This document shows, in pieces, positions 1 through 9,098 of a DNA stretch of 64,000 bases. The DNA comes from Actinomycetospora sp. TBRC 11914. GTDB taxonomy: Bacteria; Actinomycetota; Actinomycetes; Mycobacteriales; Pseudonocardiaceae. The position numbers and the translations under genes were made by a program. Where the stretch lies: contig NZ_JABBND010000013.1 in the NCBI RefSeq assembly GCF_012933465.1, forward strand, positions 120,921 through 184,920. The letters are read 5' to 3'. The notes beneath the pieces are model-generated. The model was not told where the DNA came from. It saw only the letters and a program-made list of their open reading frames with translations, and made no database searches. Numbering within the stretch: the first letter of the stretch is position 1; every line of letters begins with the position of its first letter.

Positions 1-2505
1 GGGGGCGCACTCGGCTGGGAGGACTTCCTCACCGGCGAGCAGCACCACCTCATGGGCCTGTCGATGGCCGACAAGGAGGTCTTCCTCGGTGTCGAGGTGT
101 CCGGCCGGTCGGTGGTCGACCGCTGGCTGGAGTCCGCCTCCCCGCTGCTGCACCGGGTCCTGCCCTCCGCCGCGAACGCCGAGCTCACCGCGCTCGAGAC
201 CGAGATCGCGCACGTCGACGCGCTCGTCGCCGGGCCCGGGCTCGACGGGGTGCCGTGCACCGCCGAGGACATGGCCTGGCTGATGCACCGCTCCTGCGCG
301 CTCGGACTCCCGGCGCCGCGCTCGGTGCACGCCGAGGCCGGCGTCGCGTGGGAGAGCGAGGACCTCGCCGCGTTCACCGACGGCGTCGCGATGTACCAGG
401 AGCCCTACGCGCCCACGGTCACCGTCCAGGGCCGGCACGGCCTGCAGCCGGTGTCGCGGCACGTCGCGGTGCTCTCGGTCGGGCTGATGGACTCGCTGCG
501 CATCCCCGAGGCCGACGACCCGTGGATGCAGCGCAGCGACCGCCTCCCGTTCCCCGTCGAGTGGTCGGCGCGCATCTACGTGCGCCGCCCCGAGGAGGTC
601 ACCGGGGAGCTGCAGCGCCAGATGGGCAAGGTCCGCAGCCAGATCCGGCACTACACCCACGACCACGACCTCGACCCGCCGATGTCGCTCGAGCGGCAGG
701 CCGACCGCGTGCTGCAGATCGAGGACGAGCTCTCCGGCGGCCTGACCCACCTCAACACCCGCGTCTACGGCTGGTGGCGGGTCGCGGTGTCCGGCCGCGA
801 CGAGTCCGAGGCGCTCACCCGGGCCCAGCAGGTGCTCGACCTCTACCGCCCGCGGGTGGCCCTGGAGCACCCGGAGGCCCAGTACGCCTACGCGCGGGAG
901 TTCATCCCGGGCGAGCCGCTGGCCTCGACGGCCTACCGGCGCCGGGGGTCGGTGACCTGGGTGGCCGCCGGGGTGCCCGCCGCGTCGGCGAGCGTCGGCG
1001 ACCGCCGCGGGGTGCTGCTCGGCGAGACCTGCACCGCGACCCGCCGCCCGGTCGCCTGGGACCCGTGGATGGCGCAGGAGGTCCGGCGGGCGTCGGGGCT
1101 CACCGCGGTGGTCGGCGGGCTGGGCTCCGGGAAGTCCTTCCTCACCGGCCTGATGGTCTACAAGACGCTGCGGGCCGGGGCGCGCTGGACGGTCCTCGAC
1201 CCCTCCGGCCCGCTCGCCGAGCTCACCCGCCTCCCCGAGCTCGCGCCGTTCTCGCGCCACATCCACCTGCTCGGCGCCGACCCCGGCATCCTCAACCCGT
1301 ACCGGGTGGTCGCCGAGCCGCGGCGCGACCACTTCCTCGACGAGCCCGACCCGGAGAAGGCCTGGCGCCGCGAGCGCTCGCTCGCCGCCGCGACCCGCCG
1401 TCGTCTCGTCCTCGACGTGCTCACCGGGCTGCTGCCCTACGACGTGGCGCGCCTGCCCCACACCCGGATCGTGCTGCTCCGTGCGGTCCGCGAGGTCGGC
1501 GGCGCCCAGCACCGCGACCCGGGCCAGGTGATCGCGACGCTACGCCGGCACGCCCGCGAGGGCGAGGAGCACGCCGACGTCGTCGCCGACTTCCTCGAGG
1601 AGCGCCGCGAGCTGCCCCAGGCCGCGCTGCTCTTCCCCGAGCACACGCCCGACCCGGCCGACCCGCGGGGGCCGGACGACAGCCCGGTCGGCGACCCGTC
1701 GATCCTCGACGAGGAGGACTACCGGCTCACGGTCCTGACGATGCAGGGGATGTCGCTGCCCCGGCCCGGCAGCCCGCGCGAGGAGTGGACCGACGGCGAG
1801 TCGCTGGCCGTCGAGCTGCTCAACCTCGCGTCCTGGCTGACCCAGCGGACCGTCTACACCGCCGACCGGGACCTGCGGAAGGGCGTCGCGCTCGACGAGA
1901 CCCACTTCCTGTCCCAGATCCCCACCGGCAAGGTGCTGATCGACCGGCTCGCCCGCGACTCCCGGAAGTTCAACGTCCGGGCCCTGTTCGCCTCCCAGCT
2001 CGCCGGCGACCTGCTGCGGGTGCCGGGCTTCGCCTCCCTGGTCGACGCGGTCTTCGTCGGGCGCACCGACGACGCCGAGGCCCAGGCCGAGGCGCTGCGG
2101 CTGCTGCGGGTGCCCACCGACGTCGGCTACGAGGAGATGCTCGGGACGCTGTCCCCGCGCCCGACCGCCTCCCGCTCGGCGGGCGAGCACGACGACAGCC
2201 CCGACGACACCCCGCGCCAGTTCGTCTTCTCCGACGGCCACGGCGGCGTCGAGAAGATCCGGGTCGACCTCGAGGGCCCGCACCTGGAGCACCTCCGCCA
2301 GGCGCTGGACACCAACCCCGACGCCCGGCGCGCCCACCTGGCGACCACGGTGCCGCGCACCGCGCCGGCGGCCCGCGAGCCCGACGACGACGCGCGCCCG
2401 GCGCCGGTGCGGGAGCAGGGCGTCGTCGGGGACACCGAGCAGGGGCCCGGCGACGACGGCGTCGCGGTCGGCCGCGGCCCGGGACGGGGCGGAGGCGACG
2501 GGTGA
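1..2505 (+). CDS. VirB4/TraC-like conjugation ATPase (5' end outside window)
   Basis: P-loop ATPase expected to power a type IV secretion or conjugation apparatus at the inner face of the membrane. The frame is open to the first base, so the N-terminus is missing and 834 residues are visible. Walker A reads GGLGSGKS at visible residues 372-379 (Lys378), and a Walker B-like VALDETHF has its Asp-Glu at 632-633, with a long insert between them. The tail is acidic and then Gly/Arg-rich and looks disordered. An internal ATG at base 52 is in frame but is probably not the start, because coding continues upstream. The next gene overlaps by 4 bases, so they are probably translationally coupled. It resembles the SCO6880/6881-type transfer ATPases of actinomycete integrative elements. 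The family call is from motifs and context. Confidence 0.75.
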   Translation, partial: GGALGWEDFLTGEQHHLMGLSMADKEVFLGVEVSGRSVVDRWLESASPLLHRVLPSAANAELTALETEIAHVDALVAGPGLDGVPCTAEDMAWLMHRSCALGLPAPRSVHAEAGVAWESEDLAAFTDGVAMYQEPYAPTVTVQGRHGLQPVSRHVAVLSVGLMDSLRIPEADDPWMQRSDRLPFPVEWSARIYVRRPEEVTGELQRQMGKVRSQIRHYTHDHDLDPPMSLERQADRVLQIEDELSGGLTHLNTRVYGWWRVAVSGRDESEALTRAQQVLDLYRPRVALEHPEAQYAYAREFIPGEPLASTAYRRRGSVTWVAAGVPAASASVGDRRGVLLGETCTATRRPVAWDPWMAQEVRRASGLTAVVGGLGSGKSFLTGLMVYKTLRAGARWTVLDPSGPLAELTRLPELAPFSRHIHLLGADPGILNPYRVVAEPRRDHFLDEPDPEKAWRRERSLAAATRRRLVLDVLTGLLPYDVARLPHTRIVLLRAVREVGGAQHRDPGQVIATLRRHAREGEEHADVVADFLEERRELPQAALLFPEHTPDPADPRGPDDSPVGDPSILDEEDYRLTVLTMQGMSLPRPGSPREEWTDGESLAVELLNLASWLTQRTVYTADRDLRKGVALDETHFLSQIPTGKVLIDRLARDSRKFNVRALFASQLAGDLLRVPGFASLVDAVFVGRTDDAEAQAEALRLLRVPTDVGYEEMLGTLSPRPTASRSAGEHDDSPDDTPRQFVFSDGHGGVEKIRVDLEGPHLEHLRQALDTNPDARRAHLATTVPRTAPAAREPDDDARPAPVREQGVVGDTEQGPGDDGVAVGRGPGRGGGDG

Positions 2506-4541
2506 TCGTCGTCGTCGCCATCCTGGGCGCGGCGCTGGTGATCGGCTGGCGGCGGGGGTCGCGGAGCCCGGCGGCCCGTCCCGCCGACCGGGTCCCCCAC
2601 GGCAGCAATGGCGCATTCCTCGCGTCGGGTGACAGGACGGCGCCGTTCGCCCGTTTCCTGTGGTCGGTCCTGCGTGGCGGCAATGGCACATTCCTGGCGT
2701 CCGGTGCGAGGACGGCGCCGCTCGCGCATCGGCCCCGTCGGCTCCACCTGCCCCGCACCCGCCGGGCCCGGGCGCTGCTCGTGGTCGGCTCGCTGGTGGC
2801 GGGGCTCGTCCTCGTCGGGGGGACCGCGTCGGCGCAGGCGTTCGACTGCAAGGCCCCGCCCGACCCCGACCGGCCCGGCACCGGGCTGGTCGGCTCGCTC
2901 GACCCCTCGCCGATCGGCGTCGGCACCCCGGGCAGCGTCTACGACCAGGTCGGCTACGCCGGGCAGGTCTGGTGGACCTACGACCTGGGCTGCGGGCCCG
3001 GCGGCGCCCGCGACCCCGCCGCGGCCACCGACACGTGGCTGGGCAACCAGGTCTTCGACGTCGCCAAGCTGATCGTCGGCGGCGTGAACTGGGCGCACTA
3101 CCTCATCGCGCGCGGCTCCAGCCTCCTCACCCCGCTCGACGGCGTCATCCAGACCGGCACGCGGGCGATGTACCAGGCGGTGTTCACGACGTGGGTCGGG
3201 GTCGCGCTGGCGGCGCTCGCCGTGATCATGCTCGTGCTCGCGATGCGCGGCGACCTCTCCCAGCAGGCCCGCCGCGGGCTCGTCGCGGTCCTCGCGCTGG
3301 GCCTCGCCGCCGCGGCGTACGCGGCGCCGATCCAGTGGTCGCGCGCCCTCGACGGCGTCCTGCTCGACGGCGTCACCGCGATGCAGCAGGGCTTCCTGCG
3401 CCAGGTCGGCGTCGGCGACCAGAACACCCTGCCCACGGTGCTCACCGACCAGATCGTGTACTCGAACTGGCTGCGCGGGGAGTTCGGGTCGGCCGACGTG
3501 CCGCAGGCCCGCGACCTCGGGCGGCCGCTGCTCGAGGCCCAGACGTTCACGAAGGTCGAGGTCGCGACGGGCCAGGACGGCCAGGCCCAGGCCGACGCCA
3601 AGAAGCAGCAGTTCACCGACATCGCGAACAAGGTCGGCGACCGCTACTCCTACTTCCAGGGCCGGTCGGGCTCGCGGGTCGGCGCCGGGGCGCTCGCCCT
3701 GGTCCAGGCCGCCTGCATCGCGCTGTTCCAGCTGATGAGCAAGCTCCTCGTGCTGGTGTCGATGCTGATGATCCGGCTGCTCGTCATGGTGGCGCCCGCG
3801 CTCGCGGTGGTGGCGCTGCTCAAGCCCGAGGTGCTCCCGGCCATGCTGCGCATCGGCGGCGCGGCGCTGGTCAACACCCTGCTCGTGGGCGCCCTGGCCG
3901 GGCTGCACTCGCTGCTGGTGATCTCGCTCTTCCGGCCCGGCTCCGGCGTCGACACCTGGCTCGGGCTGCTCGTCACCGGCGTCGTCACGGTGATCCTCTG
4001 GGCGGTGTCGCGGCCCTTCCGCCGGCTCGCCTCGATGGTCACGCTCACGCGCGAGCAGGTCGGCGGCATCTTCCCGGCCGCCGGGACCGGCGCGCTGGGC
4101 CGGGCGTTCGGGCGGCTGCGCGGCGCCGGCGACTCCCACGAGGACTCCTGGTGGGGCGAGCGCGTGGACCGGCGCCGCGGCGGCACCGTGCTGCGGCCCG
4201 AGGAGTCGGGGGTCGACGAGGCTGCGCGGTCCGCCCGGACCGGGCGCACCGTCCACGTCGAGTCGGAGGTGGTGCGGGGCTCGTCGGGGTCGTCGGGCAG
4301 CGGCGTGCCCCGCCGCGAGATCGACGCCTCCCGCCCCGCCCTGCCCCGGGCCGCGCCGCGGGTCCCGGAGGTGGACGGGGCCCCGTCGCAACGCATCTAC
4401 CGGCCGTCGCGCCGCGTCGAGGACGGCGGCCGCGTCGTCGAGGGGCGGGTGCTGCAGAGCCGGGTCGAGCGGTCCGGGCCCGACGCGTCCGGCCCGGCCG
4501 TGACCCCGACGCCGGGAGCGACGCGTGCCGATCCGGACTAG
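2502..4541 (+). CDS. Polytopic TrbL/VirB6-like membrane protein of the transfer cluster
   Basis: Probable 679-residue integral membrane component of the secretion channel. The GTG start overlaps the ATPase stop. A first hydrophobic segment lies at residues 1-15. A repeat-derived linker follows, then a second signal-like segment near residues 93-113 ending in a SAQA cleavage-like motif. After that come several membrane segments, including an Ala/Leu/Val-rich block at about 400-510, and an Arg/Ser/Gly-rich cytoplasmic tail. The linker is encoded by two copies of a 50-bp repeat. The true start of the mature protein could therefore lie after the repeats, with the first segment a separate micro-ORF or a fusion. 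I see no enzymatic motif. The TrbL-like call comes from topology and position between an ATPase and a wall hydrolase. Confidence 0.6.
   Translation: MIVVVAILGAALVIGWRRGSRSPAARPADRVPHGSNGAFLASGDRTAPFARFLWSVLRGGNGTFLASGARTAPLAHRPRRLHLPRTRRARALLVVGSLVAGLVLVGGTASAQAFDCKAPPDPDRPGTGLVGSLDPSPIGVGTPGSVYDQVGYAGQVWWTYDLGCGPGGARDPAAATDTWLGNQVFDVAKLIVGGVNWAHYLIARGSSLLTPLDGVIQTGTRAMYQAVFTTWVGVALAALAVIMLVLAMRGDLSQQARRGLVAVLALGLAAAAYAAPIQWSRALDGVLLDGVTAMQQGFLRQVGVGDQNTLPTVLTDQIVYSNWLRGEFGSADVPQARDLGRPLLEAQTFTKVEVATGQDGQAQADAKKQQFTDIANKVGDRYSYFQGRSGSRVGAGALALVQAACIALFQLMSKLLVLVSMLMIRLLVMVAPALAVVALLKPEVLPAMLRIGGAALVNTLLVGALAGLHSLLVISLFRPGSGVDTWLGLLVTGVVTVILWAVSRPFRRLASMVTLTREQVGGIFPAAGTGALGRAFGRLRGAGDSHEDSWWGERVDRRRGGTVLRPEESGVDEAARSARTGRTVHVESEVVRGSSGSSGSGVPRREIDASRPALPRAAPRVPEVDGAPSQRIYRPSRRVEDGGRVVEGRVLQSRVERSGPDASGPAVTPTPGATRADPD
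2601..2725 (+). repeat. Two imperfect 50-bp direct repeats inside a coding region
   Basis: Copy 1 is at 2601-2650 and copy 2 at 2676-2725, a 75-base period. They match at 43 of 50 positions by eye. In the frame of the membrane protein they read NGAFLASGDRTAPF and NGTFLASGARTAPL. The 43-bp inverted repeat near 30.7 and 32.5 kb can be read as DDGAFLPLDASND, a loosely similar pattern. They look like members of a dispersed repeat that keeps an open frame. Confidence 0.6.
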
Positions 4542-5109
4542 GCGCGGACGCTCGGGCGCCTACCGCGGGCTGTGGGAGTGGCCGCTGCACTCCCCGGTCC
4601 GCTTCGTCGTCGTGCTGGTGCTCCTCGCCGGCGTGGTGGCCGGGGTCGCCTATGTGGGGACCTGGGCGTCGTCGCGCTCCGGGCACACCTCGGGCGCCCT
4701 CGCGCCCGTCCCCGACGTCCCGACGGTGACCGCGGTCCCCAGCGCGGCCGCGTCACCGCCGCCGGAGCTCACGCCGGCGAACCTGCCGCTGTCCGCGGCG
4801 CCGCAGGCGGCGCTCGGCGTCGCGCAGCGCTGGGCCACCGCCTGGGCCGACCACCCGGCCGGCGTCACCGGCGCCCAGTGGAGCCAGCGGCTCGCGCCGT
4901 ACACCACCGACGAGTACCTGCCGGTGCTCGCGTCGGTGGACCCCGCGAACGTGCCGTCGTCGCGGGTCACCGGGCCGCCGCGGGCCGTGGAGGTGCACCC
5001 GGACTCGCTGCGCGTCGACGTGCCCACCGACGCGGTGACCCTCCAGCTGCTCGTCGTGCAGGTCGGCGCCGGGGACTGGCGCGTGGCCGGGTACGACCGG
5101 GCGTCGTGA
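4525..5109 (+). CDS. Small single-pass membrane protein of the transfer cluster
   Basis: A 194-residue protein with a basic N-terminus, one membrane segment (about residues 28-48, rich in Val, Leu and Gly) and an extracytoplasmic domain of about 145 residues after an Ala/Pro/Ser-rich stalk. The soluble part (AQRWATAWADHPAG, later LQLLVVQVGAGDWRVAGYD) has the size and pattern of an NTF2-like conjugation accessory domain such as TcpC. That is inference from pattern only. The GTG start lies inside the end of the preceding gene (17-base overlap), and the wall hydrolase starts 9 bases after the stop, so all four genes look like one operon. Confidence 0.55.
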   Translation: MPIRTRRGRSGAYRGLWEWPLHSPVRFVVVLVLLAGVVAGVAYVGTWASSRSGHTSGALAPVPDVPTVTAVPSAAASPPPELTPANLPLSAAPQAALGVAQRWATAWADHPAGVTGAQWSQRLAPYTTDEYLPVLASVDPANVPSSRVTGPPRAVEVHPDSLRVDVPTDAVTLQLLVVQVGAGDWRVAGYDRAS

Positions 5110-5118
5110 GGCCGCGCC

Positions 5119-6210
5119 GTGTCCACCCTGGTCCCGCCGCCGCGCCGTGAGCGTCCGTCCCGCCCCGGCCGCCCGGTGCGGATCCTCCCGCCGCGGCTGC
5201 GGTTCCTGCGCCTGCTCATCCCGGTCGGGCTCCTCGCCCTGGCCCTCGTCGTGGTGCTCCTGGGCGGGCTGCTCGTCGTCGGGCAGTTCACCGGCGGCGG
5301 CGACCAGGACGCCGCGGGGACCTGCGACGCGGGCGACCGGGCCGCCGTCGGGATCCCCCGCACCGCCGCCGACCTGCAGCCGGTGCAGCGGCAGGCCGCC
5401 GCGACCATCGTCGGGGTCGCCAAGGGGATGAACGCCCCGCCGCGGGCCTGGATCGTCGCGCTCGCGACGGCGATGCAGGAGTCCGGCATGGGGACGGCGG
5501 GCATGGACGTCGCCGTCGACCACGACTCGCTGGGCCTCTTCCAGCAGCGCCCCAGCCAGGGCTGGGGCACCCCCGACCAGATCCGCGACCCGGTCCACGC
5601 CACGCAGACCTTCCTCGCCCACCTGCTCGCGATCCCGGGCTGGCAGGACATGCCGGTCACCCAGGCCGCCCAGACCGTGCAGCGCTCGGCGTTCCCGGGG
5701 GCGTACGCGAAGTGGGAGCCGCTCGCCGCGAGCCTCGTCGGCGACCTCGCCGGCGTGACGAGCGCCATCCGGCCGTGCGCGGAGGGCCCGACGGCGGGCG
5801 TGGCCACCTCCCTGCCGCCGGGGGTCGCGAAGAGCGCGATCGACTTCGCCGTGGGCGAGACCGGCAAGCCCTACGTCTGGGGCGCCACGGGGCCGTCGAG
5901 CTACGACTGCTCCGGGCTCATGCTGCGGGCCTTCCAGGCCGCCGGGGTGGTGCTGCCGCGCGTCGCGCGCGACCAGTACGGGGCGGGCGCCCACGTGCCC
6001 GTGGCTCAGGCCCAACCCGGTGACCTGCTGTTCTGGGCCTACGACACCTCGGACCCGTCGACGATCCACCACGTCGCGCTCTACCTGGGCGACGGCAAGA
6101 TCATGGAGGCCCAGCAGACCGGGGTCCCGCTCGGCGTCCGCCCGGTGAAGTTCACCGAGTCCGAGCTGGTGCCGCTCGCGACCCGCCCGGGCACCGCACC
6201 CCAGGCATGA
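5119..6210 (+). CDS. Membrane-anchored wall hydrolase, transglycosylase-like plus NlpC/P60 domain
   Basis: Cuts peptidoglycan, probably to open the wall for the transfer machine. The 363 residues contain a basic N-terminus, a membrane anchor at about 33-55, and a lysozyme-like region with AMQESGMG (Glu121 as candidate acid) and DHDSLGLFQQRPSQGWG. A C-terminal NlpC/P60 cysteine peptidase domain follows, with the nucleophile in YDCSG (Cys264) and the partner in HHVALYLGDG (His318). This two-domain layout is common in actinobacterial transfer-cluster hydrolases. It starts at a GTG 9 bases after the previous stop. It is the last gene before the dnaK promoter region. Confidence 0.8.
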   Translation: MSTLVPPPRRERPSRPGRPVRILPPRLRFLRLLIPVGLLALALVVVLLGGLLVVGQFTGGGDQDAAGTCDAGDRAAVGIPRTAADLQPVQRQAAATIVGVAKGMNAPPRAWIVALATAMQESGMGTAGMDVAVDHDSLGLFQQRPSQGWGTPDQIRDPVHATQTFLAHLLAIPGWQDMPVTQAAQTVQRSAFPGAYAKWEPLAASLVGDLAGVTSAIRPCAEGPTAGVATSLPPGVAKSAIDFAVGETGKPYVWGATGPSSYDCSGLMLRAFQAAGVVLPRVARDQYGAGAHVPVAQAQPGDLLFWAYDTSDPSTIHHVALYLGDGKIMEAQQTGVPLGVRPVKFTESELVPLATRPGTAPQA

Positions 6211-6268
6211 GGGTTGAGCGCGCCGGGAACAACTCCGTGAGGTCGTCCGTTGGCCTCCACGAGAGCAA

Positions 6269-6289
6269 GTTGAGCGACTGACACTCACC
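6269..6289 (+). promoter_or_regulatory. HAIR operator 1 upstream of dnaK (HspR site)
   Basis: GTTGAGC, 7 bases, ACTCACC. This matches the HspR inverted repeat consensus CTTGAGT-N7-ACTCAAG at most positions with the exact spacer. It sits about 95 bases before the dnaK start, as expected for HspR repression of the dnaK operon. Confidence 0.75.
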
Positions 6290-6322
6290 CCCGGGTCGCC
6301 CCCGACGATCAGGGCCGGTAGA

Positions 6323-6343
6323 GTTGAGCGCAACGGGCTCACA
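6323..6343 (+). promoter_or_regulatory. HAIR operator 2 overlapping the dnaK promoter
   Basis: GTTGAGC, 7 bases, GCTCACA: a second, weaker HAIR-type repeat with the same spacer. Its TTGAGC also looks like a -35 box, with TACAAC at 6345-6350 as a possible -10. HspR bound here would block RNA polymerase directly. Confidence 0.65.
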
Positions 6344-6381
6344 CTACAACGACCTAGGACTCATCGAGAGGAGTCGTCAGC

Positions 6382-8226
6382 ATGGCGCGAGCGGTCGGCA
6401 TCGACCTCGGCACCACCAACTCCGTGGTCGCTGTCCTGGAGGGCGGCGAGCCGACGGTCATCGCCAACTCCGAGGGCAGCCGGACCACCCCGTCGGTGGT
6501 CGCCTTCGCCCGCAACGGAGACGTGCTGGTGGGCCAGTCGGCCAAGAACCAGGCCGTCACCAACGTCGATCGGACCATCCGGTCGGTCAAGCGGCACATG
6601 GGTACCGACTGGACCACCGAGATCGACGGCAAGAAGTACACCGCGCAGGAGATCAGCGCCCGCACGCTGATGAAGCTCAAGCGCGACGCCGAGTCCTACC
6701 TCGGCGAGGAGGTCACCGACGCGGTGATCACCGTCCCCGCCTACTTCGAGGACGCGCAGCGCCAGGCCACCAAGGAGGCCGGCCAGATCGCGGGCCTCAA
6801 CGTGCTGCGCATCGTCAACGAGCCGACCGCGGCCGCCCTCGCCTACGGGCTGGAGAAGGGCGAGAGCGAGCAGACGATCCTCGTCTTCGACCTCGGCGGC
6901 GGCACGTTCGACGTCTCGCTGCTCGACATCGGCGACGGCGTGGTCGAGGTGCGCGCCACCAACGGCGACAACAACCTCGGCGGCGACGACTGGGACGAGC
7001 GGATCATCAACTGGCTCGTCGACAAGTTCAAGGGCTCGCAGGGCATCGACCTGTCCAAGGACAAGATGGCCATGCAGCGCCTCCGCGAGGCCGCCGAGAA
7101 GGCGAAGATCGAGCTGTCCAGCTCGGCCTCCACGAGCATCAACCTGCCCTACATCACGGTCGACGCCGACAAGAACCCGCTGTTCCTCGACGAGACGCTC
7201 TCGCGCTCGGAGTTCCAGCGGATCACCTCGGACCTGCTCGACCGCTGCCGGCGGCCGTTCAACCAGGTCATCAAGGACGCCAACATCTCGGTGAGCCAGA
7301 TCAGCCACGTCGTGCTGGTCGGCGGCTCGACCCGCATGCCCGCGGTGACCGACCTGGTCAAGGAGCTCACCGGCGGCAAGGAGCCCAACAAGGGCGTCAA
7401 CCCGGACGAGGTCGTCGCCGTCGGCGCCACGCTGCAGGCCGGCGTGCTGCGCGGTGACGTCAAGGACGTCCTGCTGCTCGACGTCACCCCGCTGTCCCTC
7501 GGCATCGAGACCAAGGGCGGCGTGATGACCAAGCTGATCGAGAAGAACACGACGATCCCCACCAAGAAGTCCGAGGTCTTCACGACGGCGGAGAACAACC
7601 AGCCGTCGGTGCAGATCCAGGTCTTCCAGGGCGAGCGGGAGATCGCGGCCTACAACAAGAAGCTCGGCATGTTCGAGCTGACCGGCCTGCCCCCGGCCCC
7701 GCAGGGCGTGCCGCAGATCGAGGTCACCTTCGACATCGACGCGAACGGCATCGTCAACGTCTCGGCGGTCGACAAGGGCACCGGCAAGTCGCAGGCGATG
7801 ACCATCACCGGCGGCTCGGCCCTCTCGAAGGACGAGATCGACCGCATGGTGGCCGACGCCGAGGCCCACGCCGACGAGGACCGCCGGCGCCGCGAGGAGG
7901 CCGAGACCCGCAACCAGGCGGAGTCGCTGGTGCACCAGACCGAGAAGGTCCTGTCCGAGAACGGCGACAAGGTGCCGTCCGAGGTCAAGGACAAGGTCCA
8001 GGGCTCCCTCGACGACCTCAAGAAGGCCCTCGAGGGCGACGACACCGAGGCCGTGAAGTCCGCGGTGGAGAAGCTCGCGACCGACTCCCAGGAGCTCGGC
8101 CAGGCAATCTACTCCCAGCAGCAGGCCGGTGAGGCCGCCGGCGCGGCCGGTGACGCCACGGGTGCCGCCGGCGCCGACGACGACGTCGTCGACGCCGAGG
8201 TCGTGGACGACGACGACAAGAAGTGA
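6382..8226 (+). CDS. dnaK: Molecular chaperone DnaK (Hsp70)
   Basis: ATP-driven folding chaperone acting in the cytoplasm with DnaJ and GrpE. The 614 residues are full length for the family. The ATPase domain opens with [10 protein letters not shown] and contains [28 protein letters not shown] and the phosphate-binding [11 protein letters not shown]. The substrate-binding domain begins at [14 protein letters not shown], and the tail is acidic ([13 protein letters not shown]). The ATG follows a GAGAGGAG ribosome-binding site at 6366-6373. First gene of dnaK-grpE-dnaJ-hspR. The two HAIR boxes upstream indicate negative autoregulation by HspR, with DnaK as its known co-repressor in actinomycetes. 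Confidence 0.98.
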   Translation: MARAVGIDLGTTNSVVAVLEGGEPTVIANSEGSRTTPSVVAFARNGDVLVGQSAKNQAVTNVDRTIRSVKRHMGTDWTTEIDGKKYTAQEISARTLMKLKRDAESYLGEEVTDAVITVPAYFEDAQRQATKEAGQIAGLNVLRIVNEPTAAALAYGLEKGESEQTILVFDLGGGTFDVSLLDIGDGVVEVRATNGDNNLGGDDWDERIINWLVDKFKGSQGIDLSKDKMAMQRLREAAEKAKIELSSSASTSINLPYITVDADKNPLFLDETLSRSEFQRITSDLLDRCRRPFNQVIKDANISVSQISHVVLVGGSTRMPAVTDLVKELTGGKEPNKGVNPDEVVAVGATLQAGVLRGDVKDVLLLDVTPLSLGIETKGGVMTKLIEKNTTIPTKKSEVFTTAENNQPSVQIQVFQGEREIAAYNKKLGMFELTGLPPAPQGVPQIEVTFDIDANGIVNVSAVDKGTGKSQAMTITGGSALSKDEIDRMVADAEAHADEDRRRREEAETRNQAESLVHQTEKVLSENGDKVPSEVKDKVQGSLDDLKKALEGDDTEAVKSAVEKLATDSQELGQAIYSQQQAGEAAGAAGDATGAAGADDDVVDAEVVDDDDKK

Positions 8227-8999
8227 CCACGCCGGACACCGGTGCCGCGCCCGGCCCCACGGCCGGGCGCGGCCGACCCGAGGAGGAGGTCACCGTGGAG
8301 CAGCCGGCCGAGGAGTCGGTCAAGACTGATGACGTTGTCGGGGTGCAGGAGGAGTTCGGCGCCGGCCCGGACGCCCCGGTCGGGACGACCGACGAGGGCG
8401 CGCCGACCGACGGCGACCAGGCTCCCGACGCCGCCCTGGGCGGCGTCCCGACGAGCGGGACCGCGAGCGCCGACGGCGCGGAGGGTTCCGCGGCCGGCGC
8501 GGGCGCGCCGGCCGACCCCGAGCTCGCGCGCCTGCGCACCGAGCTCGAGGAGCGCACCGCCGACCTGCAGCGCGTGTCGGCGGAGTACACGAACTACCGG
8601 CGCCGGGTGGAGCGTGACCGCGAGGCCACCGTCACCGGCGCCAAGGCCCAGATCGCCGGGGAGCTGCTCACCGTGCTCGACGACGTCGAGCGCGCGGGTG
8701 CCCACGGCGACCTGACCGGCCCGTTCAAGGTGGTGGCCGACCGGCTCACCGAGACCCTGACGCGGGCCGGGCTGGCGGGCTTCGGCGAGGTCGGCGACGC
8801 GTTCGACCCGTCGGTGCACGAGGCCGTCGCCCACGGCACCTCCGCGGAGGTGGACGGTCCGACGGTCACCACCGTGATGCGCCGGGGCTACCGCTTCGGG
8901 GACAAGGTGCTCCGGGCGGCGATGGTCGAGGTCACCGACCACGACCCCGACGCGGTGCCCGCGAACAGCGGCTCCGCCGGCGGGGGCGAGACCGCGTGA
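8223..8999 (+). CDS. grpE: Nucleotide exchange factor GrpE
   Basis: Releases ADP from DnaK. The 258 residues comprise a long, acidic, Gly/Ala-rich disordered N-terminus to about residue 95, a coiled-coil stretch ([24 protein letters not shown], abbreviated here), and the beta domain with FDPSVHEAV and [16 protein letters not shown]. The GTG start overlaps the dnaK stop. A second in-frame GTG at 8295 has a much stronger ribosome-binding site (AGGAGGAGG at 8281-8289) and could be used. The EEEVTVE stretch just before it resembles the N-terminus of mycobacterial GrpE, which favours the upstream start. Confidence 0.95.
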   Translation: MTTPDTGAAPGPTAGRGRPEEEVTVEQPAEESVKTDDVVGVQEEFGAGPDAPVGTTDEGAPTDGDQAPDAALGGVPTSGTASADGAEGSAAGAGAPADPELARLRTELEERTADLQRVSAEYTNYRRRVERDREATVTGAKAQIAGELLTVLDDVERAGAHGDLTGPFKVVADRLTETLTRAGLAGFGEVGDAFDPSVHEAVAHGTSAEVDGPTVTTVMRRGYRFGDKVLRAAMVEVTDHDPDAVPANSGSAGGGETA

Positions 9000-9001
9000 C
9001 A

Positions 9002-9030
9002 CGCCCGGGCCGGGACTCCCGGCCCGGGCG
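9002..9030 (+). terminator. Strong hairpin between grpE and dnaJ
   Basis: A perfect 13-bp GC stem (9002-9014 with 9018-9030) closed by an ACT loop, 2 bases after the grpE stop and 70 bases before dnaJ. There is no T-run, as usual in high-GC actinobacteria. It may attenuate readthrough or protect the upstream mRNA. A hairpin with the same GGGACTCCC apex closes the xecA/2-KPCC convergent pair near 52.2 kb. Confidence 0.6.
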
Positions 9031-9098
9031 CGCGCGCTCCACACTGACGAGAGGGCCCGCACCCACGCCGGGCTCGCGGGAGGGAGGACGAACCCACG

